Positions 9,864-18,329 of a stretch of 64,000 nt of DNA are shown piece after piece. Under the pieces are notes generated by a model, which ran no database searches, had not been told where the DNA came from, and saw nothing but the letters and a program-made list of their open reading frames with translations. This DNA comes from Accumulibacter phosphatis (lineage in GTDB: Bacteria; Pseudomonadota; Gammaproteobacteria; Burkholderiales; Rhodocyclaceae): the NCBI RefSeq assembly GCF_000024165.1, contig NC_013193.1, positions 1-64,000 of the forward strand. The letters are read 5' to 3'. Made by a program: the position numbers and the translations under genes. Numbering within the stretch: the first letter of the stretch is position 1; each line of letters opens with the position of its first letter.

Positions 9864-10844
9864 TCAAGCGTTTTTAGGGGCGTTTGGGTGTTCTGGATTC
9901 CAGGGGATACCCGATTTGACGATCGCGTTCATAATCGTCAGCATCTTATGCATGCAAGCGACCAAGGCGACCTTTTTGAGCTTGCCTTTGGCGAGCAACC
10001 GTTCGTAGAAGATCTTGATCACCGGGTTGTACCGTATGGCGCTCAGGGCCGCCATGTATAAAGTGGTACGCACTGTCGCGCGACCCCCCCAGGTGATGCG
10101 CTTGCCCTTGTGGCGACCGCTGTCCGCGTTCAAGGGAGCCACGCCGACCAGCTTGCCAATTTGCGCATGGGTGAGTTGCCCCAACTCAGGCAAGGCGCCC
10201 ATCAGAGCCGCTTGCATGCAGGGCCCGACTCCTTTGAAATCCTTGAACAACGCGAGCTTCTGAGCAAAATGTCCCTTCAACATGCCATCGATGTTCTTGT
10301 CAATCAGCGCAATCTGCCGATCGAGCATCTTGAGTACCAGCTTGATGCTTTTGTGCTGCGACGGATGGCTCGTGGCCAAGCGGTTTGCCTCCGCCACGCG
10401 CATGGCGACCAACTGGTTGTGGCGCACCAGCAAGGCTTCCAGTGCCTCCTGGTTGGCGTCGGGCAGTTTCATCAACAGCCGCTCCCGCTGCGCGGACTGG
10501 TGCAGCGTTCTCCCAAAGTGCGAGAGCACTCGCGCATCAATGGCGTCCGTCTTGGCGAGGTATCCCATTGATTTCGCGAAATCCCTCGCCTGCCGTGGAT
10601 TCACCACCATCACCGGCAGACCGGCCGCACAGAGCGCCGCTGCCACTGGGCGCTCATAGCCACCCGTGGCCTCCAACAGGATCACGCCAATTCGCTCCGC
10701 AAGCAGCTTCAGCCGGTTCACCAAGGCTCCGATCTCCTTCCCGCTGTTGGCGATGCATTCGGTCTTGGACTGGTCGTCCAGAGCAAGTTCGAGCGTGTCT
10801 TTCGCAACATCAATGCCGGGGAAAATCAATTCCGGAACGTTCAT
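9864..10844 (-). CDS. IS110-family transposase, 326 aa
   Basis: The N-terminal RuvC-like domain shows the DEDD residues: FPGIDVAK (Asp near 11), ILLEATGGYE (Glu near 58) and YLAKTDAIDARVL (paired Asp near 100). The C-terminal transposase_20 domain includes FKGVGPCMQAALMGALPELGQL, GVAPLNADSGRHKGKR and the later RATVRTTLYMAALSA, with the conserved serine of the HHH/Tnp region. Length is normal and no frameshift is seen, so it is probably active. RNA-guided recombination by IS110 enzymes is established for IS621 and relatives. Confidence 0.95.
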   Translation of the reverse strand: MNVPELIFPGIDVAKDTLELALDDQSKTECIANSGKEIGALVNRLKLLAERIGVILLEATGGYERPVAAALCAAGLPVMVVNPRQARDFAKSMGYLAKTDAIDARVLSHFGRTLHQSAQRERLLMKLPDANQEALEALLVRHNQLVAMRVAEANRLATSHPSQHKSIKLVLKMLDRQIALIDKNIDGMLKGHFAQKLALFKDFKGVGPCMQAALMGALPELGQLTHAQIGKLVGVAPLNADSGRHKGKRITWGGRATVRTTLYMAALSAIRYNPVIKIFYERLLAKGKLKKVALVACMHKMLTIMNAIVKSGIPWNPEHPNAPKNA

Positions 10845-10849
10845 CTATA

Positions 10850-11130
10850 GCCATCCTTGCAAATACGAGGTCACGCTCTTGCGACACGCGCCAACAAGCA
10901 ACTGTTCGGTATCCAGACAAACGGCTGACCAAGCATGCCAAGTGCTCATCCACGGGCTTGAGGTCCCAGAGGGACATCGGGCTATGCCTGGCCTTCCGAA
11001 CTCTCCTCGACAACATTCATGCGGCTCTCCGTCACCCACACCTTGGGGCTCTGCCCCAAACCCCGCACTCGCCGTGAGGCAGGGCTGGGGATGATACACC
11101 CCTCCCCAGCCCCTGCCTCCAGCGTACTTG
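10850..11130 (-). ncRNA. candidate IS110 bridge RNA region
   Basis: The 5' non-coding region of the IS110 element, read in the same direction as the transposase. It has strong dyads, including CAGGGCTGGGG pairing with CCCCAGCCCCTG around 11079-11115 and TTGGGGCTCTGCCCCAA around 11042-11058. IS110-group elements encode a roughly 150-300 nt bridge RNA here, with loops matching target and donor. I infer it by position and structure only and did not identify the guide loops. Confidence 0.4.
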
Positions 11131-11213
11131 GCTTACAGGGCGTCAAGAGACTTTCGCGGCATAAACGCGAGAGAAAAAACCTCTCTCGCATTTATTCCAC
11201 GGTTCTCTTGACC

Positions 11214-11437
11214 CCCTTCCAGCCATTCCTTCCCGCCCTCTCCCAGATGAGCCAAAAGCCACGAAAGAAAGCATACAAGGGTTGTCATGCTTTGGCGGTT
11301 ATGGTTTTCGGCAAGTCACTTGATCTGCAATTGTCCACCGGGCTGCTGCACTGTTGCGCGGCGGTAGCTCCGTCGGGCGGCGCATTCCGGGTTTCCGGCA
11401 GAGCCCTGGAAAATTCCCACGCCCCCAAAAGTCTGAT
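11214..11437. repeat. dispersed repeat R2, copy 2
   Basis: Nearly identical to window positions 1-160, then more diverged. It directly abuts the presumed IS110 left edge and runs towards the HigBA-like module. Confidence 0.8.
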
Positions 11438-11520
11438 GGCAAAGCCGGTTGAGTGTGGTTGGGGAGTGCTCGAAAACCGTTCTCGCTCGAAGCGGTGCAG
11501 AACGGCGAGTTTAGCGAAGG

Positions 11521-11802
11521 TCAGGCGGCTTCGAGTACCCGCATCTCGATGTGAAGTCCGGCAGCCGTCGCCATATTCACCAGTGCATCAAGGCCGAACA
11601 GGTTGATCTTGCCGCGCATCAGGTCAGAAACACGCGGTTGAGTCACGCCCAAGAGCTTGGCGGCTTGCGCCTGGCTCATTTCGGTGCGGGTAAGGTGGTT
11701 CTTCAGCGCCGTCATCAGAACGGAACGTAGCTTCATGTTTTCCGCTTCTTCCGGGGTGTCCTCGATGGCATCCCAGACGCTAGCAAATCGTTGGTTGCTC
11801 AT
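11521..11802 (-). CDS. XRE-family antitoxin (HigA-like)
   Basis: A 93-aa protein with a central helix-turn-helix: MSQAQAAKLLGVTQPRVSDLMRGKINLFGLDALV is the pattern of small XRE antitoxins paired with phage Gp49-like toxins. It follows the toxin gene with an overlap at the stop/start, giving the toxin-first order typical of higBA. It should bind the toxin and the palindrome upstream of the operon. Confidence 0.9.
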   Translation of the reverse strand: MSNQRFASVWDAIEDTPEEAENMKLRSVLMTALKNHLTRTEMSQAQAAKLLGVTQPRVSDLMRGKINLFGLDALVNMATAAGLHIEMRVLEAA

Positions 11803-12143
11803 TAGCCTAGCTCCTTCAACAAGTCGCGGTAACGTTTCGAGGCCAAATCCAAATCGGCTTTGCTGGTCTTCTCTGTCTTCTTCTGGAAGCAGTGAAGCAC
11901 ATAGACGGCATCAGCGAACTTGGCAACGTAGATGACCCGGAACGTCCCGGCTGCGTCACGAATCCGAATTTCCTTCGCACCTTGGCCGACGGTGTTCATG
12001 GGCTTCCAGTCGTCAGGCTCCTGGCCGTTCTGAACCTGATCGAGCTGATGACCAGCCTCGCGCCTGGCCGGAAGCGGAAAAGCGCGAAGCTCATCAAGGG
12101 AACTGCCCCGGAACTCGACAGGTCTGGGATCGGTCGTGCTCAT
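11802..12143 (-). CDS. HigB-like RelE/Gp49-family toxin
   Basis: Starting at the ATG at 12143 gives 113 aa. The segment KEIRIRDAAGTFRVIYVAKFADAVYVLHCFQKKTEKT is diagnostic of the Gp49-like/HigB RelE-superfamily mRNA interferases. KKTEKT before a helical tail is the usual C-terminal motif. It is the first gene of the operon and overlaps the antitoxin. Confidence 0.9.
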   Translation of the reverse strand: MSTTDPRPVEFRGSSLDELRAFPLPARREAGHQLDQVQNGQEPDDWKPMNTVGQGAKEIRIRDAAGTFRVIYVAKFADAVYVLHCFQKKTEKTSKADLDLASKRYRDLLKELG

Positions 12144-12145
12144 AC

Positions 12146-12163
12146 TATACAAAGTTTTGTATA
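12146..12163. promoter_or_regulatory. palindromic operator of the HigBA-like module
   Basis: TATACAAAGTTTTGTATA is a perfect inverted repeat with 8-bp arms and a 2-bp centre. It ends 2 bp before the toxin ATG (minus strand). Its position fits autorepression by the XRE antitoxin. Confidence 0.75.
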
Positions 12164-12239
12164 CCGCGGCAAGCGGGTATCAGGTCCAATGGAGCAGGCA
12201 ACCGGCTTATCGTGCTTTACTTTCCGTTTTCTGAAGCGA

Positions 12240-12365
12240 CCCCCAATAGGGCAGGACCAGTTCCAGGTTAACGGCGAGACCGGCCTTGAGCCTCTCCGTG
12301 CGGATGGTGGCCTTCAACTCCGCAAGCCATGCGACGTAGTCGGTAGGGATGAGGTTTGTCTTGCT
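12240..12365 (-). pseudogene. DUF1016 N-terminal fragment
   Basis: On the minus strand this encodes IPTDYVAWLAELKATIRTE and then LAVNLELVLPYW, homologous to the first 40 residues of the fragment at 9495-9851. It is joined to a piece of repeat R2 at its 5' side and stops abruptly. Relative to the 12600-13048 fragment its order is inverted compared with an intact gene, so simple decay cannot explain it. Confidence 0.8.
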
Positions 12366-12504
12366 TGGGGGGTCATGGTTTGCGGCGAGTCACTTGATCT
12401 GGAATTGTCCACCAGGCGGCCGCTCGGTTGAGCGACGGTAGCGCCGTCGGGCTGCGCATTCCGGGTTTACGGCAGCGCCCGGGGGAATTTTCCATACCCC
12501 AAAG
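12364..12504. repeat. dispersed repeat R2, copy 3 (partial)
   Basis: Matches the segment of R2 around 11290-11437 with more substitutions. It lies between two DUF1016 fragments. Confidence 0.65.
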
Positions 12505-12582
12505 ATCGACCCGGCACGCCTCCCAAGGTCGGCCAGCCGGCATGGCACGAAGCGCGAAGAACGGCTTCGCCATACATCGCGC
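12505..12582. repeat. dispersed repeat R3, copy 2
   Basis: The same ~80-bp unit as 326-404 and 13049-13128. It adjoins the 3' side of the DUF1016 middle fragment. Confidence 0.75.
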
Positions 12583-12599
12583 AGAGGCTGCTGCCGAGG

Positions 12600-13048
12600 A
12601 TGGAGATCGGCGATCCGTGCGAAATAGAGTAAGGCAGAACAACAAGGCGCGCGCATCCGTTACGACCGTCCACCTCAAGACGGTTCTGACTTCCCACAAA
12701 CGCAGAACCGACGCCGAGCTCGATCAGGAAGTCTCGCAGGCGCAGCACGAGTGCCTTTTCGATGGTGCGCTCGTTTGACGCGTCCGTGATCCCGAGGAAG
12801 TCGAAGGTGTACGAGTCCTTGAGGATGTCGCGTGCCAAGTCGGACTGTGGCGACGGCAGCGCACGATCGAAGTTGGTTTGCGCGGCGCCAACGCGCCGGT
12901 GCGCTGCAGTCTCGATCTGGAGTTCGAGCACCGACCGGCTCCAGCCGTTTTCGGTGGTCTTGCGGATGTACCACTCGCTTTCCGGCCAGGCCTCGGCGAA
13001 CGCCGGCATGTACTTCATGTTGCGAGGGGAAAGCCCGCGCATATCGGG
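12600..13048 (-). pseudogene. DUF1016/YhcG middle fragment
   Basis: On the minus strand it encodes DMRGLSPRNMKYMPAFAEAW, then the linker WSRSVLELQIET and DSYTFDFLGITDASNERTIE, then LRDFLIELGVGSAFVGSQNRLEVDG. These lie before and at the start of the PDDEXK nuclease domain of YhcG. The start and the catalytic C-terminus are gone. Both ends are R3 repeat units, so the fragment is framed by repeats. Confidence 0.85.
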
Positions 13049-13128
13049 ATCGACCCGGCACGCCTCCCCAAGGTCGGCCAGCCGGCATGATACGACGCGC
13101 GAAGAACGACTGCGCCGTACATCGCGCC
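13049..13128. repeat. dispersed repeat R3, copy 3
   Basis: Third R3 unit, joined exactly at the 5' edge of the DUF1016 middle fragment. Confidence 0.75.
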
Positions 13129-13309
13129 AGTCTGCCGATGGAGACGGAGATCGGCTGTCCGGGTGAACTATAGATGCTTGGCCCCTGGCATCAGCGACCC
13201 GCCACACCGATCACCGGGCTTTCGCGTGCGGCTCGCTCCCAACCACTGGAACCTTGGATATTGTCCAATCGTGCTTGACACGACTAAGCAAGATCGATAG
13301 TTTAGGGCC

Positions 13310-13576
13310 ATGCGAACGACCAAAACTCTCTCGATCACTCTGCCGCCGGAAATGCTCGCCCGAGCCGCGGAGATCGCCCGGCGCGAACACCGCACGATGA
13401 GCGAGCTGGTGCGCGAAGCCCTGCGTGACTATGAGCGCAAGAATTGGTGGTCTGAAATGAATGCCTTCGGCCAGGCGAAAGCTGCCGAACTTGGCCTGAC
13501 CGAGGCCGATGTTGACCAGGCTGTGCACGAAGTGCGTCGCGAGCGCGCTGGCCGCGGTCCCGAGACCAAGGTGTGA
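13310..13576 (+). CDS. ribbon-helix-helix antitoxin (CopG/Arc type)
   Basis: 88 aa. The N-terminus TKTLSITLPPEMLARAAEIA followed by HRTMSELVREALRDY is a classic RHH domain (beta strand, then two helices). The acidic C-terminal half should bind the toxin. Its stop overlaps the toxin GTG start by 4 bp. It is likely the repressor of the operon. Confidence 0.9.
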   Translation: MRTTKTLSITLPPEMLARAAEIARREHRTMSELVREALRDYERKNWWSEMNAFGQAKAAELGLTEADVDQAVHEVRRERAGRGPETKV

Positions 13577-14001
13577 CGGTCGTCGTTGCCGATACGAGCG
13601 TCTATGTTTCGGCGCTCGTGTTCGGTGGTGTGCCGCAGGCCGCCCTCATTAAAGCGATCACCACCCCCTTCCGCGTCGCGATCTCCCACGCGCTGAAGGC
13701 CGAACTTGTCGAAACGCTTGAGCGCAAATTTGCCTGGCCTTCTTCTCGGGTGGCACATGCCTGCGCACACTTGTGGGGAGGGGCTATCTGGTGCGAGCCG
13801 GTTGCCGTTCAAGCCTCGCGCGACCCCGATGACGATCACGTGCTTGGCTGTGCGATCGCCGCTTCAGCCAACGTGTTGGTTACGGGCGACAAGGACCTCC
13901 TGTCGTTGCATCCGTTCAGGGGCATTGCCATCGTGACGCCGGCGACATTTCTGGCGATGCCGTGGACGGTCCACGGTGACGACCGAGCACCATTCGTTTG
14001 A
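13573..14001 (+). CDS. PIN-domain toxin
   Basis: 142 aa with a GTG start overlapping the antitoxin. Conserved PIN acidic residues are visible: VVADTSVYVSAL (first Asp), a Glu in LKAELVETL, and DPDDDHVLGCAIAA plus LVTGDKDLLSL (last Asp cluster). It belongs to the putative toxin component PIN family, single-strand-specific RNases. No truncation is seen. Confidence 0.9.
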   Translation: MTVVVADTSVYVSALVFGGVPQAALIKAITTPFRVAISHALKAELVETLERKFAWPSSRVAHACAHLWGGAIWCEPVAVQASRDPDDDHVLGCAIAASANVLVTGDKDLLSLHPFRGIAIVTPATFLAMPWTVHGDDRAPFV

Positions 14002-14242
14002 GCTTGGCCAAGGCGGCGTATCGAACCCATGCAAAAGCTCTTTACTGAAAGGCATGGCTCGACCAAACCGTGCGTCGCCGAGAAGCGGGCGGCCATGAAC
14101 ACCGCGACGTTTTTCGCTGAGCGCCGGGGGGCGGATGACCAGATTTTTTGAAATGCGTGAGCGGCCGCTCCATGAATACCGTCTTGCGTGTGATGCTCAG
14201 GACATCAAATGGGAGCGATCGAAATCGCCCCCCTGAAACCGA

Positions 14243-14428
14243 TCAGCGGCTGCTGTTCGGGGTCACTTTCACGGGTGCCCAGCCATGACCTGGCTTGGTT
14301 GTGGGCGGCAACGGGCGGTTGTCCGCTACCGTTGTGTAGTTCGGCTGTTTGCCGCCCTTGGGCCCAACCTCTTGGTAAATCCCACCCTGATTGCCGGTGC
14401 TCTGACCGGGCTTCTTCGCTGCTGCCAT
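14243..14428 (-). CDS. YjzC-like small protein, 61 aa
   Basis: I start at the ATG at 14428, preceded by AAGGAGA. The sequence has the GNQGGIYQEVGPKGGKQPNYT and KPGHGWAPVKVTP pattern of small YjzC-like proteins of unknown function. It stands alone between the PIN toxin and the protease gene. No membrane segment is present. Confidence 0.65.
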   Translation of the reverse strand: MAAAKKPGQSTGNQGGIYQEVGPKGGKQPNYTTVADNRPLPPTTKPGHGWAPVKVTPNSSR

Positions 14429-14659
14429 ATCAATCTCCTTTCGAGAAAAAGGCAGTGGTACAACCCGGTACATCGAAAACCGCTATTGGCCAACCCGCAC
14501 CAAAGTTGTATCGTGCGAGCGTCTACGTCCAACGTTAGGCGACAGGTTTCTCCGGGATCGGTGGCCTGTCTCAGCCGCTCTCAGGAAGTCCAGTCCTAAG
14601 AGCGGCTTTTCATTTTGATCTACAGCGCCATCTTCGGCGCGAACTCCTGCCGGCGCGCA

Positions 14660-17005
14660 TCACGCCTTGCCCTGCACGCGCGCGCGCGCCCTGATCGTTA
14701 GATTCTGGGCCTGGAACCTGTTTCGGACGATCTGCGCTACCTCGTCGTAGACCGACGCCTTTTTCTCTGGGTCGGCGATCGTGATGATCAGCGAAAACGG
14801 TTGCGGCTTGAACGCAGCTTCATCCTTCTCGATCCCGTGTCGTGTCAGCAGTTTCAACATCAAACGCCAGCGGTTGCCTCGCTCGCCATTTTCGTTTAGA
14901 CGCCCGTGATAGGTGCGCACCGGCGCCCACTTCCGCATCTTTTCGACTTGGTATGCCTCATAGAGCAGGCCGGGGTTGCGGTGTTCAGGAGGCACAAGCC
15001 CCGCGAACATCCGTTTAATCTCGCCGGTGGTGCGCGATACACGGTCACGGTAGACGCCGAGGTGAGCGTCGATATGGGTCTCGCAATACTCGGAACCCCA
15101 GCGCGCGCCCCGTGTTGGCACGAAAGCGAGCGTCATCCAAACTTCCCCGAAATACTTGTCGTTCCGCTTCAGCGATGGCGGATAAGGGAAATCATCCCAC
15201 TCCAGGAAATAGCCGGGCCGAAGCGTGTCTTCGAACACCAGCGTCGCTGTGTGCGGCGTGCATTCAAGGCAATACGGCACTGCCGCCGGCAGACCAAATC
15301 CAAGGAAATTTTCCTCGCCGTCCGGGACGCGAGTGCCCGAACGGGGGTCGCGCGCATGGTGGGTCAGCAATGCCCGAGCCAACACCGGTGACGGGGTCGG
15401 CGTGATCTGGTGATAAATCTGCGCCAGCGTCCGCGAAACCAAGGGCGTGGCGAAGCTCGTGCCAAGGTCTTCCGCCAGGCCGGAATCCGTGACGGACCGA
15501 ATACCATGCACATGCGCGGCGTCGGTCGAACACGATCCGCCGTAGTGCACCAGGTCGGGCTTGATGATGTAATTGGGGCCAGCACCATGACGCGAGAAGG
15601 CCGAAGGGTGATGCTGTCTTGGCCCGTTGGTTTTGTAATCGACATGGGATACTGATCCGACCGTGATGCCCAATACGCTGTCGGCCGGCGATGTAATGCG
15701 GCCGACCTCGATCTGCCCCGGAGTGCGAGGAAAGTCCAGGAGCGGCAGCGTGGCGTAGTTGCCGGCGCTGATGACAAAAGAAACCTGGTACTTCTCCTGC
15801 AGATTGTCCAGCTCCTCAGCCAACTCAGAAAATTCATCCAGCGAGCAAATGGCGTCGGTTCCCAAAGAGAGGTTCCAGACCCTGTACTTGTTGGCATGCT
15901 CCTGGAGCGCCGACTCCAGCGAGGACAGCAGCTCCGATTCAAGCAACGCAGATGTCTCGCCCCGCGATGGATCGTCGTTCGGAATTACCTGCAGATCGAA
16001 CACGGCGCAGGCACCCGAATCAAGGCCACCAACTGTCGGATTTAGCTCGCGGCCCCAGCAGACAAGGCCGGCAACGAAGGTTCCGTGATCCGTGTTTTGA
16101 TCATAGGGGGGCGACACGTCCCGAACACGGCCAACCACCCATGAGTTGAGCGCCGGAATCTGATCCGAAATGCCGCCGTCCACTACGACAACGACCGGAA
16201 CATCCGCATCGGCGGCATCCCGTGTTGGCAATGCCGGAAGGGCCTGCTGGTTCATCATGCGCGGCCGGATCGTGCGTACCAACGGCATGTGGGAGATGGA
16301 GCGCACGCCGATGATACGCGACAGCGCTTCGACATCGGCGACGGTTTGGCACTCCGCCGCGTAGATGAAGCTACGTTCTGAATATCCGCGCTGATCGAGC
16401 TTGATACCGCGTTCCCTACACACGGACTCGAAATTGGCGACCAGCGCCGGGTGATCATCATCGGCGCCGAAACTGAACAAGCGGACGCGGGTGATGAACC
16501 CGTTGCGACGGCGCGGGCTGCGACAGAGGATGTCCTCGGCACCCAGGCCATGGCGACGCGACGCCGGCGTCACCGCTTCAATGCTTTCGATACAGGAGAG
16601 TTCCTTGGTGATCTGATCCGATGTGTTGTTCTGGATGATTTGAGTTAGCTGTTCCAGTCCCGTCGGCGTTGCCTTGATGAACAGCTCGCCAAGGCGGCCC
16701 GCGCCGATGATGGGACACGACTTGTCGGAGAACAGCTTTTCCGGTCGGTGGCTCTTCGCCGCCGCCTTCGACATGATCTTGACGCGTACCGGCGCCGCCC
16801 GCGTCATCTTGAGTTGCGGCAAGAGGGCTTCTTGAATGGCGCCGATCTGGTTGGAAAGCCGATTGCGGTACTGCAGGTCAACATCACGAAACGGCGCCGG
16901 CGGCGTGCCACCCCCCAGCACGCGACGCTCGGTTCCCTGCTTGGGCATGATCAGTTTGATCGGCAGGCGATCGTTGCGCGCATTCCGTTGGGTCTCGTCA
17001 GCCAC
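14660..17005 (-). CDS. ietS: subtilisin-like (S8) protease, IetS-like
   Basis: A GTG start at 17005 overlaps the upstream ATPase stop by 8 bp and gives 781 aa. The S8 triad is visible: Asp in VVVVVDGG (about 276), His in NTDHGTFVAG (about 307) and Ser in LGTSFATPLV (about 517), with the oxyanion Asn in SAGN (about 416). The N-terminal 270 residues and C-terminal 240 residues are family-specific. Pairing with an AAA ATPase matches ietAS, described both as an incompatibility/toxin-antitoxin pair of an Agrobacterium Ti plasmid and as an antiphage system (Gao et al. 2020). The order ATPase then protease also fits. Confidence 0.85.
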   Translation of the reverse strand: MADETQRNARNDRLPIKLIMPKQGTERRVLGGGTPPAPFRDVDLQYRNRLSNQIGAIQEALLPQLKMTRAAPVRVKIMSKAAAKSHRPEKLFSDKSCPIIGAGRLGELFIKATPTGLEQLTQIIQNNTSDQITKELSCIESIEAVTPASRRHGLGAEDILCRSPRRRNGFITRVRLFSFGADDDHPALVANFESVCRERGIKLDQRGYSERSFIYAAECQTVADVEALSRIIGVRSISHMPLVRTIRPRMMNQQALPALPTRDAADADVPVVVVVDGGISDQIPALNSWVVGRVRDVSPPYDQNTDHGTFVAGLVCWGRELNPTVGGLDSGACAVFDLQVIPNDDPSRGETSALLESELLSSLESALQEHANKYRVWNLSLGTDAICSLDEFSELAEELDNLQEKYQVSFVISAGNYATLPLLDFPRTPGQIEVGRITSPADSVLGITVGSVSHVDYKTNGPRQHHPSAFSRHGAGPNYIIKPDLVHYGGSCSTDAAHVHGIRSVTDSGLAEDLGTSFATPLVSRTLAQIYHQITPTPSPVLARALLTHHARDPRSGTRVPDGEENFLGFGLPAAVPYCLECTPHTATLVFEDTLRPGYFLEWDDFPYPPSLKRNDKYFGEVWMTLAFVPTRGARWGSEYCETHIDAHLGVYRDRVSRTTGEIKRMFAGLVPPEHRNPGLLYEAYQVEKMRKWAPVRTYHGRLNENGERGNRWRLMLKLLTRHGIEKDEAAFKPQPFSLIITIADPEKKASVYDEVAQIVRNRFQAQNLTIRARARVQGKA

Positions 17006-18158
17006 GCTCTTCGCCCTCAAGCTTCGACACTCTGTGTACAGTTGCCTTCGACAGCCCCAGCAGCTCTCCAAGCATGGCGAAGCTGTACAAGCGTTGATCC
17101 CGTTCCCTTAGCGCTTCCACAATGTCCGGCGCCTCTTTGTTGGCGAGCCGCGCAATGAACCGCGCGCCGTCTTCCGCCCCAATCGCCAGGTTCTGCAAGA
17201 CCGGGAATGCGTCTTTGAGATAGATCGGTTTGCCCGTAGAGAAGTGCCGACGCTTCAGGCGAGCGCAGACTTCGCGGATATCCGAACCCGAAAAACCTTC
17301 GGACAGATCTGCCAGGACCGTAAGGTCCCGCGGCGAGAAGTGGATGGGCTCGATGAAATCGGCCCACATGTGTTCCCGCTGTTCCGATGAAGGGAGCTGC
17401 AACGCCAAACGGTAGGTGAAGCGGCGCCACACGGCGGTGTCCAGCAGCGTTTCATGATTGGTTGCAGCCAGGACGATTGATTGCCGACCAAGCGTGTCAA
17501 GGTTCTGTAGGAAGCTGTTGACCACCCGCTTCAGCTCACCCAATTCTTGACTGTCGCCACGCAGCTTGGCAATCGCATCGAACTCATCCAGAAATAGCAC
17601 GCAGGGCGTTTTCGCGGCGAAGTCGAACAGTGCGCGGATGTTTTTCGACGTGCTGCCGAGGTAGGACGAGATCAGGCCGTCCAGGCGGGCGACGTAGAGT
17701 TCTAGTCCGATCTCCTTGGCGATATGGCGCGCCACGCGGCTTTTTCCCGTGCCCGGAGGGCCATACATGAGAAAGCTCAGCGCGCCGGACAGCTCGGTCG
17801 TATCAAGCAAGGCGTAGCTTTTCGCTACGCTGACGAATTCATTGACCACATCCCACTGTGACTGCAAGAGTTGAACGGGCGGCTCCTGCAGCGTCTTCAG
17901 CTTGATGTGCTCGATGAGGGGAAACCGGCTTTCCGCATCGACGGGCAGTGTTGTGGAGAAGCGGACATCGGCTGGGCGTAACTGATTGTCGGTCTCTTCG
18001 AGCAGCTTTCGCAGCCGATCGGCCGAGCTTTTCTCGCCGGCGGTTTCAAGCTTTTCGGCGAGGAACGCAGTGTAATTGCGAACCTTGTCCACGTCAAGAC
18101 GAAGTGCGCCGTTGACGATACGAACAAGCTCATTAATGAAACGGATATCGGTATTCAT
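16998..18158 (-). CDS. ietA: AAA+ ATPase, IetA-like
   Basis: 386 aa from the ATG at 18158. Walker A GPPGTGKS is at about residues 133-140 and Walker B FLDEFDAI at about 189-196. LAATNHETLLDTAVWRRF holds the sensor-1 Asn and the arginine region. DLSEGFSGSDIREVCARL is the helical lid typical of FtsH/katanin-type AAA proteins. A C-terminal HTH-like tail (ELLGLSKATVHRVSKLEG) is unusual and could bind DNA. It is likely to control the S8 protease encoded by the overlapping next gene. The upstream promoter leaves almost no 5' leader. Confidence 0.85.
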   Translation of the reverse strand: MNTDIRFINELVRIVNGALRLDVDKVRNYTAFLAEKLETAGEKSSADRLRKLLEETDNQLRPADVRFSTTLPVDAESRFPLIEHIKLKTLQEPPVQLLQSQWDVVNEFVSVAKSYALLDTTELSGALSFLMYGPPGTGKSRVARHIAKEIGLELYVARLDGLISSYLGSTSKNIRALFDFAAKTPCVLFLDEFDAIAKLRGDSQELGELKRVVNSFLQNLDTLGRQSIVLAATNHETLLDTAVWRRFTYRLALQLPSSEQREHMWADFIEPIHFSPRDLTVLADLSEGFSGSDIREVCARLKRRHFSTGKPIYLKDAFPVLQNLAIGAEDGARFIARLANKEAPDIVEALRERDQRLYSFAMLGELLGLSKATVHRVSKLEGEERG

Positions 18159-18164
18159 GAAACG

Positions 18165-18193
18165 ATTGTGCCTATTCATGATTCGATTGTCAA
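18165..18193 (-). promoter_or_regulatory. ietA promoter, possibly leaderless
   Basis: TTGACA (18188-18193), 17 bp, CACAAT (18165-18170) on the minus strand. Transcription should begin about 7 nt later, essentially at the ietA ATG (18158). Two near-identical ATTCATGA motifs overlap the promoter and could be operators. Confidence 0.6.
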
Positions 18194-18329
18194 GCTTTCC
18201 GATACGTTGACGCCTTTCCATTCCAGGAAATAGCCGGGCCGCCTCACCAATTTCTTGTCAAGCTTTGCTGTGCCATGACAACTATGCTACGGTCAAAAAT
18301 CATTACGACAGACAAGGGGTTGCTAGACA

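Larger units (their letters stand above)
9853..11213 (-). mobile_element. IS110-family insertion sequence (outer edges approximate)
   Basis: It contains a complete IS110-type transposase and about 370 bp of non-coding DNA on its 5' side, the usual position of the bridge RNA in the IS110 group. The right edge is placed next to the transposase stop, where DUF1016 sequence begins. The left edge is placed where repeat R2 begins. IS110 elements lack long inverted repeats and usually make no target duplication, so both edges are estimates. Confidence 0.6.

Noticed and set aside
9853..11213. Terminal inverted repeats for the IS110 element
   Set aside because: None visible, and none expected for this family; edges therefore left approximate.
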